A stretch of DNA of 64,000 bases from Delphinapterus leucas (GCF_002288925.2 NW_022098031.1:13166105-13230104), one strand, 5' to 3'. Counted from the first letter of the stretch, positions 36,492-47,806 are shown. Notes: generated by a model not told the origin, from the letters alone. Program-made: numbers and translations.

Positions 36492-36870
36492 GCCCAGATA
36501 ACAGAAATAACAACCAACCCTGTATAGCACCTTCTATATGCTGAGTGCTTTTCAGCATTTCACCTATATTGATTTCTTTAATCCTCACAACAACGCCTTT
36601 TTTTTTTGGCCACGCTATGCACCTTGTAGCAGGATCTCAGTTCCCCAGCCAGGGGTTGAACCCCGGGGCCACGGCAGTCCTAACCACCGGACTGCCAGGG
36701 AACTCCCGCAACAACGATTGTAGATAGATGCTGTTATTATTTCTATTTAAAGATGAAAAAAAAAAACGATCCCAGAATAGTTATGTGACTTGCGAGTTAG
36801 TGGGAGAGCCAGGATTCAAACCCAGGCAGTCTAGTTCCAGAGTCCACACCTTTTGCACCATATGGGGCAA
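36492..36870 (-). repeat. MIR SINE, minus strand, split by a CHR SINE
   Basis: The reversed MIR ('atgctgagtgcttttcagc', 'ttaatcctcacaacaac') stops at 36595 and resumes at 36709 ('gctgttattatttctattt', 'ccaggattcaaacccaggca'). Confidence 0.9.
36596..36708 (-). mobile_element. CHR-1-type SINE inside the MIR
   Basis: A reversed short form runs to 'ccggactgccagggaactcc'. The duplication caacaacg is at 36588-36595 and 36709-36716. Confidence 0.93.
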
Positions 36871-36879
36871 CGGGATGTC

Positions 36880-38990
36880 TTGTCCTGTGTCCCTGGTCAT
36901 CACCACCTTTGCAAGGGGGTTGAACGACCTGCATCTTTTGAAGTGATGCCACTTAAATGGCAACTCTCTTCCTTAGATTCCTCTGTGACATAGCTGACAT
37001 GGCCTGCAGAACCAGCAAACGCCAGTCAGTGACATGGCTTGGGAGGTCACTAGAGCTCCTGGGATCTCAAATATTCAGGGAGAAGTTGTGGCCGGGAGTT
37101 ACAGGACTCCTCTTTCCTCCTGCCTCTCTGGCTTCTCAGAGGAAGCAGACCACTAGGGCTAGATCTGCATCTTCTATTTTTTCTCCTGCAGCAAGTTTCT
37201 TCCTAGGTAGGTACCCCACCCTCCCTCCACCACCCGCCCTCCACATCTAGGTTCTGGCAGTGAAGCATTTTCAAATGTTGTTACTCCATGTTTCCAAGAA
37301 TGTCTGCTTAATCTAGGATTAGGGCAGCCGCAAAACAGGTGGAATCGCAAGTGAGAAAATAATCAGATGAGAGAAGGGGAGATGGGACTAACAGATCACA
37401 AGGGGTTGGATCAAGTACAGGGGTAGGATTAGGGTCCTGGAAGGCTGGTAGGAGTGAGGCAGGGACGACCCCTGGATGAGTGAGGGTAGAGGCGGGTATT
37501 AAGGTTGTGAATCAGGCTCAGAGGCGGGAGACAAGAACCCAAGTGTTATAAAGTGGACACAAAGTGGGGTGCTGCTCACTGACATGAGGCCTTTCCCATA
37601 GGCTCTACCGGGACTGGGTATGAGAGTAGGACAGAGGCATGGCTGCCTCAGCATGGATGGAGTCCCGAACGCAGAGGAGGAAGCGGGGGGCAGAGGGTCG
37701 TTCTGCAGCCACTTCACACCTCCTTGAGGAAGAGACCAGATGGCCAAGTTTTACAGATGGCTAAGCTCAGACTGTGGGTGTAGACCTCTGTTGTTGCCTT
37801 CTGACTCTGGTCGTTATCTATCTGCATTCCCTATTTCACAAGTAATTTTTATCCTTTTTAACTTCTCTTCCTCTTTTAGGCCAGATTTCTTAGAGCTGAA
37901 GAGCAATTGCTCAAGGATGACCTTGCCTAACTTGAAGAATTACTCTTGTTCAATAAAACATTAATCTTATGTAAATAAAACTTGATAAGAAGTGCATCCA
38001 TGCTGCCCTGGTCCCCTCTCTTGGGCTTCTTGTTTCCCTTTTCTGAAGTTTCATTCACTGGTCTCTAATCTCAGCTTGCATCACATCCCACTGACTAGAT
38101 TGTTATTCATTCTGTAGTACTGTTTTTATTGCTGCCCAGACACCTAAACCACTTACCATCCCTGAATTCACCAGAGTCGAGCACCCCTAGCCCTGTTAGA
38201 ACATTCCCCTCCACCGCTGGCCACCGCTTATGAAATGCTGCACTGGCTGAGACTCGGTGTCCCTGCAGCCCCAGGATCCTTCTCTGATGACGGCGCTGCA
38301 GCCCTTGTGTGAGAGGACCTGCGATTTGCCTCTGATGTTGGCAGAGAGTTCAAGATGCGTCGAGCCACTTTCAGGGTAACTCAATAAGGTTCTATTTACA
38401 GAGCTCTCTCTTGAGTTCAGCTCCCTCAGGAGAAGTTTTGACTCTCTGTAGGTAGGAAGTCTCATTTACCTTTATTGCCCCAAATGATATCCAGTACATA
38501 TTAGAGGCTCCTCTGATATTTGAATGCATTGGCTGATTTTTTGGACACCCTCGTTGAACTTAGGTTTAAACTTAAGAAACTTCTTAATAACTTTCACAAG
38601 TGTACTACTTATTGTTTGAAAGCAATACTTTAACTTTTCTAAAAAGAAAAGGAAAGAAAAGCTTACTCAGAGATCATTTAATGAGCATTAACTCTAAAAT
38701 ACGGCAAGTTTTTTTATCCCATTTATCTACTTATCCTATTCTGGACATAGTATGTCCTTTCTTAGTCTTTCTTTTTCAAGCCAAAGATTCTCTCTTGGTT
38801 TCTTTGTTTTCAAGAAGTAATTTCTTCTCATGTGCTTTTCTATATTAATAAAAATGAAGAGACTAAATATGGGTCACATTAAATACATTTGGCCTGTCTG
38901 TTATTAGGCTGAATTAATGATCCACCCCAGCAGGAAACAGATTTCCCTCCTCTAAATTCTTACAACTTGTTGCCTCAACAGTTTACTTGG
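36880..38990. other. Unassigned intergenic sequence
   Basis: I recognise no named repeat. A candidate plus-strand terminal exon at 37880-37995 is discussed under findings. Confidence 0.4.
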
Positions 38991-39044
38991 TTCTTTTTGC
39001 ATGCTGCCTGTATTTTTGCACCTGCATAATTTTTTTCCAAGGAG

Positions 39045-39150
39045 ATAATATTTTGAGAGCCCTCTTGGTCTGGGACTTAAAGCATAAAGTAGGCACTCAC
39101 AAAATTTAGGCTGTGAAAATAAATGAATGAAGGAATGAAGTAGTAAATTT
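39045..39150 (+). repeat. L2/MIR 3'-end-like fragment
   Basis: 'ggacttaaagcataaagtag' followed by 'gcactcacaaaatttaggctg' and 'aaatgaatgaaggaatgaag' looks like a decayed L2 or MIR terminus. Confidence 0.4.
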
Positions 39151-39628
39151 GACAACAAATTTCCTGACAGGAGATTTCTTAAAATGAACAAGTGCTTCCT
39201 AAGAACTAAACACAGAGAGTTTTAGTGACAGTGGTGGCAGCACAACCCAGAGGATTTGGCTTTAAAAAATCCTGGATCTACTCCTAACCACCAGCAGAGT
39301 TATAAAGATGATCTTGAACTTGGTGGAATGATTCTGACTCTGCTTATAGGTTTTACAGAGTAAAAGGATTCCTATTCAGTAGACACTTTGTGACTTTCAT
39401 TTCTTATTCTTTTCACCAAACTGTTGGACCTCTACAGATATTAAGTCAAAGATAACTGACATATCAGTTACTCCCATTACAAACTTTGTAGATGCAGGCC
39501 TTCAATGGAAATTCTCTAGTTTTAAACTGTAGACCATTCTTCCTTTACATTTCTTTAAGGTCATCTTTGTAGCGTTAAATGTCAGGCTACGAAAGGTGAA
39601 TTTAGGGCAGTTGATTTAAGAAGTATGA

Positions 39629-39800
39629 TACAGCCTTCGCTCAGAATCCACGGGGCATTGGTTCCAGGATCCCCTGTCAATACAAAAACCCAAGGATGCT
39701 CAAGTCCCTTATATGAAATGACTCAGTACAGTCGGCTCTAGGGAATCCGTGGTTGGTTGAATCCGCGGATTCGGAACCCGCAGAGGGCCTTCCGTACTTT
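39629..39800 (+). mobile_element. MER2-type (Tigger-like) DNA transposon, internally deleted
   Basis: 'ggggcattggttccaggatc', 'ggatgctcaagtccctta' and 'gtggttggttgaatccgcgg' are MER2 words with the middle missing. No transposase. It lies about 75 bp past the HMGA2 cleavage region. Confidence 0.8.
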
Positions 39801-39889
39801 AAAACTTTATGTTCGTGTGTTTAGAGGTGTGGGTGCACACAACAAAAAGACTTGTGAATGCCTCTCTCCTTGACCTGGTTTGACCAAAC

Positions 39890-39895
39890 TTTATT
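39890..39895 (-). terminator. HMGA2 polyadenylation signal AATAAA
   Basis: The plus strand reads tttatt, so the mRNA has AATAAA, preceded by 'CATTAAATGAGT' as in the mammalian HMGA2 terminus. A second AATAAA lies upstream in the mRNA at 39963-39968 and could serve as an alternative site. Confidence 0.85.
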
Positions 39896-40316
39896 ACTCA
39901 TTTAATGGAGTCATGACAAAGAGTAGGAATCAAAACACATGGGGATCACAGAGGCTGTTATGTTTATTGTGCAGAACAGACAGTGATAATCCACTAGAGA
40001 AATACTTTCAACAAGCAAGCGATTCAAAGTACAATCATAGACAGCAACTCTACATGAAGAACAAAGTTAGAAGACACTCAAAGAAACAGGGAGAAAGTCA
40101 ACTGCAGTTCAACGTCTTGATACTTTTCTCCTGCACACATACCTGACTTGCAGAAATGGTAGAAAAGTTAAATGTCCAGTCTTACTTAGCCTGCGACCAA
40201 CAACAGCAAAGAACAGCCCTATAAAATTTATCTCCCACAAAAATAAACTATATATATAAAAATTTTATGATGTTCTTACTGTTCCATTGGCCACAAGCTT
40301 TTTTCAGTATGAAAAA

Positions 40317-40323
40317 TGAGGTA
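40317..40323 (-). promoter_or_regulatory. let-7 site 7 (7mer-A1)
   Basis: The mRNA reads TACCTCA, 14 nt beyond site 6, so the two form a close pair. Confidence 0.75.
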
Positions 40324-40336
40324 TACTGGGGCTTAA

Positions 40337-40343
40337 GAGGTAG
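40337..40343 (-). promoter_or_regulatory. let-7 site 6 (7mer-m8)
   Basis: The mRNA reads CTACTACCTCTT, so the seed match CTACCTC is complete. Confidence 0.85.
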
Positions 40344-41165
40344 TAGTGTGTTTTGATTGTACAACGTATAGGAAATAAGAGAGTAATTTCATCAGAGATG
40401 GAAACTACCGGGTGCTCCGAGTTTGGCCAACACGAGCAACTGCTTTAGTTTTGAGCTGGCCAGTGAGGTTTCAAAAGGCCCAACCCAAGATACGGAACGG
40501 GGCTTCTTATGAGCCACTGTTTAGTTGCTTATTTAATGCACAGTTAACAGTAATGTTGAGTTTTAATTCTCTCCATAGCTCCTTTGGTGATTCACAACAG
40601 TGAGCAATCTGCCAGTCTCAGAGAGGTATGTGGCCTTTGAAACTACCTCCCTGAAGCGGCTGGAAGAGAGATGGTTTTGAGTTTCATTTGGCATCAGTAC
40701 TAAAAGCCAGACTGACACAAGCCGTCATGAGAAGCTACCTCTTGGCCCAGTTGATAATACCATGTTAAAGTCAGCGCACTCACTAGGAGAGAAAGGAATA
40801 AAAACTCTACATAAGAAGCGTTTAAAATAAATCTGGTTGAGACATATTACAAAAATCACATTTGTGTAAAATACATGAAAATATCTGTCAAGCATTTTCT
40901 CATATTCAACTAATCTTCAAAACACATATTTTTGATTGCATCATGCAAAAGCTGAGCTTGTTGCATCTCACCTACAAAGCTTCAAGTTTCTTTGAAGGTT
41001 GGCTTTATTTTATTTATTTGCAAAAAAGTATGTAAAAACATGTTCCTTTCTATCAAAAGCCTTTTACAAAAATAGTTTTGAGGAGGGTTAGCTGCAGTCT
41101 GAACTATTTCAAACATTGACAAAAATGAATGCTGCAAGTAACAAGTTCATTCCTTTTGAAGTCTG

Positions 41166-41172
41166 GAGGTAG
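41166..41172 (-). promoter_or_regulatory. let-7 site 5 (7mer-m8)
   Basis: The mRNA reads CTACCTC followed by C. It lies only 42 nt from site 4, within the 13-60 nt spacing range usually associated with cooperative miRNA sites. Confidence 0.85.
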
Positions 41173-41214
41173 GTCTTTGCAAGTCAATTAGTCCATTTCC
41201 TTAAACAATTCATG

Positions 41215-41221
41215 TGAGGTA
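41215..41221 (-). promoter_or_regulatory. let-7 site 4 (7mer-A1)
   Basis: The mRNA reads TACCTCA preceded by G, so position 8 is unpaired. Confidence 0.75.
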
Positions 41222-41579
41222 CAAACTTGGAGGGTGATATTTAAACATTACAGTCAAATTTTGTGTGATGTGTAGTGTAAGGAGGAAAAATATCCTTAAG
41301 AACCTAGGAGCGACTTGGTTAAAAAATATTCAAGTTAATGTGGAAAATCTAGCAGAGAAGCTGAAACAAGTATTTGTAAAATTTTAATTAAAAAAAAAAC
41401 CCATAGAAAAATACATAGCCATGCTGAAACACAGTAAGGAGACTGCTTCTTTGACTGTAATTAAGTGTACAAAAAGAACTGTAGGTGATTAGCATCACCT
41501 ACCCATTTTCTTTTTCTTGCATTGCTTGTGTATAGCAGCATGTAGTAAGTACTAAACTGTAAATTAACTGTAATATTCA

Positions 41580-41586
41580 GAGGTAG
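41580..41586 (-). promoter_or_regulatory. let-7 site 3 (7mer-m8)
   Basis: The mRNA reads CTACCTC, matching let-7 positions 2-8; the following base is T. Confidence 0.85.
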
Positions 41587-41728
41587 TATTGAGCAGTGGG
41601 GTTGTATTGCATCTCTGGCTAAAAGTGCAGTTTGAGTGAAGAGATGGTGAGCTGAAATCAAAGTAAAGCACCTCAGCCAACCATCCTATGTCAAAACGTA
41701 TTACTTGAAGTAACACATAAGCTTCATT

Positions 41729-41735
41729 TGAGGTA
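41729..41735 (-). promoter_or_regulatory. let-7 site 2 (7mer-A1)
   Basis: The mRNA reads TACCTCA, with seed positions 2-7 plus the A opposite position 1. Confidence 0.75.
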
Positions 41736-42671
41736 AGTGGTATTTAGGTCTTTCACAGAAACTGATACACAATGGAGAGAGAGAGAGAGAGCCTGCTTTT
41801 TTGTTGTCGTTGTTCTTTAAATTGTAGTATAAACTATAGCAAAAGAAATTTGGATTTCGCCCCTCTCACCTCATAATCCAGGTGAGCTCATCATGCATTA
41901 TTCTGTTGTACCTTTTCATTAAATTACAAAGAGGATAATTTTACTTGTCTAGGTTCCTTAAAATGCTTTGAGGCTGACAAGTGTGATTTATTGCTAAATG
42001 GCATTTGGCTCTGTAGGAAGTAGATTCTACCCGGATGAGGGTTCCTGAAAAAAAAAATGAGGGCCGTGAGTAAATTTATTACTCCTGCTGATATGTGTGG
42101 CATCCATAAATAAAGGAGTTGGCAATCTGAGTTTGCTTACTTCCCTTTTTGAAAAGTGAACATCACCTTTTCTGGTTCGTTAAGCTGGATGAAAGGATAG
42201 ATCAGCATTTCGTCTCATTTAGAAATAAAAGTAAAAATTAAAAAAAACTCATCAAGTAAGTGTCTACAAGGTTATATGAAAAAGAGAGAAGTAGTATCTA
42301 GTCCTATCTTTGGTGCTCTAAACAGAAGCTTCACTACTGCGAGCGGGTTGGGTGGTATCTGAGGCACTCTGTTTCCCACCGTGCCTCTCCCAGCATTCGG
42401 AATGCCCAGCGTCACACGGGTGACACGTTTCTGGTTTGGATGCAGTGCAGTGATTGACTAAACCCGATTCAGAGGTTCTTCTCACCCACCCACTCCTGCT
42501 TATCAGATCCACAAACTATTAGTAGGTTAAGGAAAAAGAGAACAGTAATTAAAAGTTGCATTGTTAAACTGTGTCCCCTGTGTTTACAGCAGTTTTTCAC
42601 TAAACCTGGGACCGTGAAGGGATTACAAAGAAGGTGATTAATATAGTCCTTTTTAAGGTTACGTGACTTCT

Positions 42672-42713
42672 CCCCCCACCCCCGCCCCTCCCCCGCCCCG
42701 CCCCCTAACCCCA
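42672..42713 (-). promoter_or_regulatory. G-rich tract in HMGA2 3' UTR (possible RNA G-quadruplex)
   Basis: On the mRNA strand this is a run of G4-G6 blocks separated by one or a few bases (C, A, T or TTA). It satisfies the simple four-run G-quadruplex pattern several times over. A G-rich tract is also present at this position in the human 3' UTR as I recall it, but the block lengths differ. Its function is inferred only. Confidence 0.6.
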
Positions 42714-42793
42714 GATGAAAGTGGAAAGACCATGGCGACAGAGAGTAAGTGGTCACTGCAGTGTCTTCTCCCTTCAAAAGATCCAACTGCTGC

Positions 42794-42801
42794 TGAGGTA
42801 G
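42794..42801 (-). promoter_or_regulatory. let-7 site 1 in HMGA2 3' UTR (8mer)
   Basis: The mRNA reads CTACCTCA, a full 8mer match to the let-7 seed, 20 nt after the stop codon. let-7 repression of HMGA2 through its 3' UTR is established in mammals. Confidence 0.9.
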
Positions 42802-42821
42802 AAATTGAATGCTGGCGCCCC

Positions 42822-42869
42822 CTAATCCTCTTCCGCAGACTCTTGTGAGGATGTCTCTTCAGTCTCCTC
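42822..42869 (-). CDS. HMGA2: HMGA2 exon 5, coding part (acidic C-terminal tail and stop)
   Basis: Fifteen codons and a TAG stop give EETEETSSQESAEED, the acidic C-terminal tail of HMGA2. The tail modulates DNA binding and protein contacts and contains the Ser cluster known as a CK2 target in the family. The acceptor AG is at 42870-42871 after a pyrimidine-biased stretch. Compared with the human exon as I recall it, the differences are synonymous (GAG for GAA in the first two codons, GAT for GAC in the last), so the tail is unchanged. Loss of this exon together with its 3' UTR is the classical oncogenic HMGA2 rearrangement in human tumours. The frame is continuous with exon 4 at 54786-54818. 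Confidence 0.97.
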   Translation of the reverse strand, partial: EETEETSSQESAEED

Positions 42870-43298
42870 CTGGAACACACAAAGGGCACAACCATTACAC
42901 TGTGTGGGCTGTTCGGACAAACAGTTCAGAGGTGACCTGTTTCCACAGCACATTATGGCTTCAAAAGAGGATGCGGTTGATTGGCAAGCCCCCTCGTTCC
43001 CAGGGCTTCTTAAACCGTAATTGAGGAATCAAGGTGGTGTTTTTTCCCAGAGCAGTCATTAGCCACTGTTGACTTAAGGCTTGACATCATGGCGGCTGCT
43101 CAGCAAATTCAATTGTCTGCCGTCCAGAGAATGTCAGGCCCGTGTGAGCTTACTCACCAATCAGAGGGAAAAAGAAATGGATAAATTTTTCCCGACAGCA
43201 TTCCAGTCATCAGTTTTAAAAACCAGCAAATCAAGTGAAGGAGATCTGTTCTTAAGGGACAAAGAAAATGCGTCCTGCAGACATTGGTAATCATAGCT

Positions 43299-43440
43299 GA
43301 TGCTCTTAGGGACTGGCTGTTATTATTCCCATTTTACAGGTGAGAAAATCAAGGCACAGTAAGTCGTATACCCGAAGTCGCAGAGCAAGTCGAGCCAGGC
43401 TTTGGGCAGAGGCAGACGGGTGTTGGCAGCTGTGTGTAAC
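43299..43440 (-). repeat. MIR SINE, minus strand
   Basis: 'gttattattcccattttaca' and 'aaaatcaaggcacagtaag' give the reversed MIR core. Confidence 0.8.
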
Positions 43441-44324
43441 CAGGATGCCACTGCCATGTACCAGAGGCAGCGTGAGGGCAGACTCGAGCCTGAGAAAGGG
43501 CTGCAAGAGCTGACGACTCACTTCCTTTCCAAATGGATTTCCTTCTTCTTGTATTTATTAAAGCGCATTTTAAGACAATGACCAAAGTTTGGCATTAACT
43601 GCTCAATCTCAATACTAAATCCACACTGACCAAACATTTAATGGTGGTTTGGCCAAGCAGAGAAAATCTAATATATATGTTTTTTGCAGGGCCTCCTCTT
43701 CCTATAAATCTAATTTCTCCTTCTCTTTTCCTTTTTCTCATTCCGTATGGCTCTGGAATTTGTTGGAATTTCTGCAAGCCGGCTTGAGCTGCAAAGTTCT
43801 CTTTCCTTCTGCTTGTTTAACAAACGTGCAGTACCTTTCAGGACATGGGTGGTAAAGCGGAGACAATAAACATTTCTGATAAAAGCATCCTTAGAGAGAG
43901 GATGATTTTTATCAAATGCTGTACATTGTCTCATAAGACGGCATGTGAAAAAGATCTGGGAGAAGAGGTAAACATTCACTCCTGCAGCAAACTTTAAGAA
44001 TGGCCAGCTTAAAACAGCTTATAACAGTCTTCACACTTTAATAGATTTGATTTTCCACATGGCTTCATTTTGTCTGGGTGGCTAACACAATTTATACCTC
44101 TCTTCCTTTCCCAGGTCACTACAGTACACCATTCAGTAAAGCATGCCTTAAAGCTTGTCTGCATTATATGACCAAACTTCCATTCATTAGTGTTTGAAAC
44201 ACTTCAGCTGTGAAGGAACTCCTAAATGCTACCATGTGTGACGCTTTTGCGTAAAAGCAGCAAACGGGAGGGAAAAAAACCCACATGAACGGGTACTCAC
44301 ATGCTCACATGAATGCGCACACGT

Positions 44325-44327
<3 letters not shown>

Positions 44328-44356
<29 letters not shown>
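44328..44356. repeat. (CA)n microsatellite
   Basis: About fourteen CA units in intron 4; on the HMGA2 sense strand it is (GT)n. Confidence 0.95.
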
Positions 44357-44359
<3 letters not shown>

Positions 44360-47300
44360 ATCCTGGGCTTTAACCACAGGCCACTGCTTACTGCAAACCC
44401 TTTGCAAAAGGTTTCAAACGTTCTCTTCCCCCAAGACTGAAGGAGCTGTAAATCCTGGGAATAAACACACACACAAATGAATGGATTACAGCTTAAAAAA
44501 TATAACCACCGCAGCATCAAGTCATGAGATTTCACACCGGTTTTGTTTAGTCTGCTTTGGGTTATGTGGGAAACGTGGAACGTTTGAAGCTACCTCGCAT
44601 CTGCTCCCAACCCCCAAACGGCAGGCTTCACATATTTAAGCAGCACGTTTATACCTCTTGACAGGCAACAGGCCATGACCCTGAGATTCTCTATGGAGTC
44701 CCGGCCACAAAGGAGGATGTAGCAGGATCAAAGCCACGGACGGACGTGAGAGAGACAAGCCAAGGTTCAGCTGCCCTCTGACCTTGTTTTTTCACTTAAT
44801 ATTTAAATTCCAGAAAGTCATTAAGCTGTTCGGCAGATACGCTCTTCACCGTCCCCAAATGACTCACTTCTCATTATGACAGGAGGTGTGGACTTAGGTA
44901 ACTACCCTGAAACAGACCACAGATTACACGCCGGCAGATACATGTGATTCCTTCTTCTCCTGGTTAACAAATTAATAGAACGCAGTCAAGCTGGAAACCC
45001 CCCTGGATGGAACTGTAATTATTCCATTTCTAACTGCTCGATTTTTCTAGACTATCTGGAAACGAAAGTACTTCCAAATCCGGAAGGAAGTCCAATTTTC
45101 AGGCCATGAACTTACAAAGACCTTGTAGTAGATGGAATGTGATCAGCTTTTCAAAACCTTCCCAGAAACTCTGCTTGATTTGAGCTCTTGAAACTCCTGA
45201 TATGTAAGTGGTTTATTCAAATCCCTTAGACACAACTCAGCTGAAAATGATGGTCCCTCATCCTCATATTGTTTCCTTTATTTAACGGTTCTTAACACAA
45301 CATGGAGAGTTGTTTTATTTCCACCGACACTGAAATGCTTCTACTACTAGCTGTCACTTAGTACTGGGTACATAACTAGGATGTCAGAGGGTGGGAGCCT
45401 CACTCCGTCAAACTTCTGGAGGTCATGCAGCTCTCACACGCTCAGAACGATGGTTTTCTCAATGTTTGGTTCTTGGAGAGCTCTCTCTTCCTGGCATAGC
45501 CCTGACTGGCCATCCTCCAAAGGATGGCATGGCTGCCAAGTGGATGATGTTGGCGGGGCACATGGCACCTCTCACCTCTGCAAGACCCAGTTCTCACCTT
45601 CCCAGTGACTTGGCCTTTTGCTACACGTATGGTTGCTGTGACAAAAGTGTGCGTGTAATTAAGAGAAGAAAAACCCTCTTCGTTGTTTTGTTTTGGTTCC
45701 ACGATTCATTTACTGAATTGGGGCAGGTGATTTGACAGCAGATTGCGAGATAAGGCTGGGAGAGAAGAGTTCTTGCTTTCCCTCCCAGGAGCCATGTGGG
45801 TCACGGATGCATGAAGATGGAGTCGGGAAATCCACCTTCAGCTGCCCTGTCACGGCTGACCAGACTTCACACAGGGCCCTTCTGCGGTGCAAAGAGTGGA
45901 CAGGACCCGGTGACGAAGGGAATAAGCGGCAGGTTCTGACGTCCCCCAGGGATCTTACTTTCATAGCAGAGTAGTTGGTAAGGACCCCTGAGATTCAATC
46001 CTCCTCAGTTAACTTAGAAGACACTGCCATTACTGCAGGTGATAGCTTGCAACTTGAGATATTTATTTAAATTGCTTCATGTTCGCAACATACGCCCAAA
46101 GGATCTTTGACCTTGGGTAGCCCCCCAAGAGCAGCTCTGAGGCACTAAGGAGGTGGAGAGACCGTAGCCAAGCATCCTCCACATCTCATTAGGCGCTGGC
46201 TGGTGAGATGGGAAGGCCAAGCAGCCACAGTCTGGTAAGGAGGCTTACCGTTGGAATGGGGCTTCACGAATGTAGGATAAAAGGACTTTTCAAAGTGAAA
46301 GTGCACAGTGACATTTTTATGAGTACCAGCCACTAAGGCCTCTAAATACAGAACAGCCCCCAGCCATCCACTCAGTTACCTTACAAAGACCACTGAGGCT
46401 GTACCACACTGGGGTGAAACATGGATTTTTTGGGCAGAAAACTGAAGAGAAGGAAAAGAAAATGGGCAGAGTTGGAGAACTATATTTTTATTACCACTAC
46501 TGGAAAAATTGCACTCATTTTGCCTTAGTCTTTCTTTTGTTGCCCCCAAAAAGGAATTTAATAAGTGTAACTCTTTCATTGCTTTCATTACGCTTGTGGA
46601 AGAAAACCCCCACTGAAACCTAGATATATAGTTTGCACCTATCTCCATCCTTTTAATTTGGTTCAGCACAATGCATGTGGTGTATATCCTTGGGTACACT
46701 TCTGCTAACTTATTCAAAAGGAGGAAGAAGACATCCCGATATCCACCCTGATCCCCTAATGTTGGCTGGAATTTTTCAACGTCTCAGGCGTTTAACCATA
46801 GATGTTACCACACAGGCACGGGTGAGGGTGTGCGCTGGAGGAAGGTTCAGTGTTTAATGTGACAGCTGAAGCTCTGGGTTTAATTTTCAGATGCAGACTA
46901 AACAGCACATCTGCAGTGGAAAGGAGGCCAGTGAATTTTAAATGGAACCGAGAAGTGGAAATACTCTCCCCTCAAGCTTTAGGAGTGCTGTCACCATGAT
47001 GCCCCTCTTTGTGTGTATAAGGAGTGCAAAGTCATAGACGTCCACGCCAGCTTTAATAAATCCTTATTTTTTCCCCTTGGTTGCAAAGAATTCTGTAACT
47101 CTCTTATCATGAAATGCTGCAGGCTAGAAATACATCTGTAATTTAAGCTGTCTTGCCAGTAAACCTACCAATACCTGGTAATTTAGAAAGCGTAGTTATG
47201 GTTTAATGACATTCTTTTTGTCATCTTAGTATGTCCAGTTCCTTAAGCACTTGGAATGCCACACTCACGAGCGTTTCATGTTCGTCGTGACTATCTCGAG

Positions 47301-47692
47301 CCAATCCCGCCGGAACAGAAATAGTGGGCTCTCCTCAGCAGTAGTGACCAGAAACGAGTTTTCAAGTTCCATCTGCAGCTAAGTGACCCTCAAGACCACA
47401 AAGCGGACTCTTTCTATTTCTGGGTCAGATATTTTAATTTTAAATGGACTGGGGCTGTTTAATTTAATGGAAAGTGATTATTTCCTCCAACTAGGAAAAC
47501 TTTATATCGCATTTTAAAAAACATATCCACTGGAACCTACTCAAACCCTATGATCAGGCAAGTGCAAGGGATTCTGGTAGAAACGGTAGGGGGGAAATAT
47601 GTTTTTCAAAAGGAGACTTTAGAAGTTGGGATATTTACGGTATTTGTACCTGATCTTTTTTTGTTTTTTTTTTTTAATTTTAGTTTTATGTA

Positions 47693-47772
47693 TTGGATTG
47701 GCCAAAAAGTTCGCCCAGGTTTTTCGTAAGATGTTACGGAAAAAACCCGAACAAACTTTTTGGCCAATCCAA
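47693..47772. mobile_element. 80-bp mariner-type palindromic MITE
   Basis: Two inverted arms of about 37 bp begin with ttggattggccaaaaagtt and meet near 'taagatgtta'. Length and ends match the miniature mariner elements (MADE1-like) seen in primates and cetartiodactyls. A TA precedes it; the right TA has become CA. There is no coding capacity, and transcripts would fold into a hairpin. Confidence 0.9.
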
Positions 47773-47806
47773 CATACACAAATATACAAGCATCTACCTT
47801 CATGTG

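Larger units (their letters stand above)
39873..42821 (-). other. HMGA2: HMGA2 3' UTR (about 2.95 kb)
   Basis: The minus strand below the TAG matches the mammalian HMGA2 3' UTR over its whole length. It runs from the segment with the first let-7 site and the G-rich tract directly after the stop, through the terminal region with 'CACAATAAACATAACAGCC', to the final AATAAA. Seven let-7 seed matches are scattered along it and are annotated separately. It also carries a (CT)n tract on the mRNA strand (41776-41791) and AU-rich stretches. I see no SINE or LINE inside it, in contrast to the flanks, which fits purifying selection. The exact cleavage site is inferred at roughly 15-20 nt past the signal. 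Confidence 0.93.

Noticed and set aside
42663..42848. Plus-strand ORF and CpG-like patch antisense to the HMGA2 3' UTR
   Set aside because: The C-rich stretch is the complement of the G-rich 3' UTR tract, and the frame has no support.
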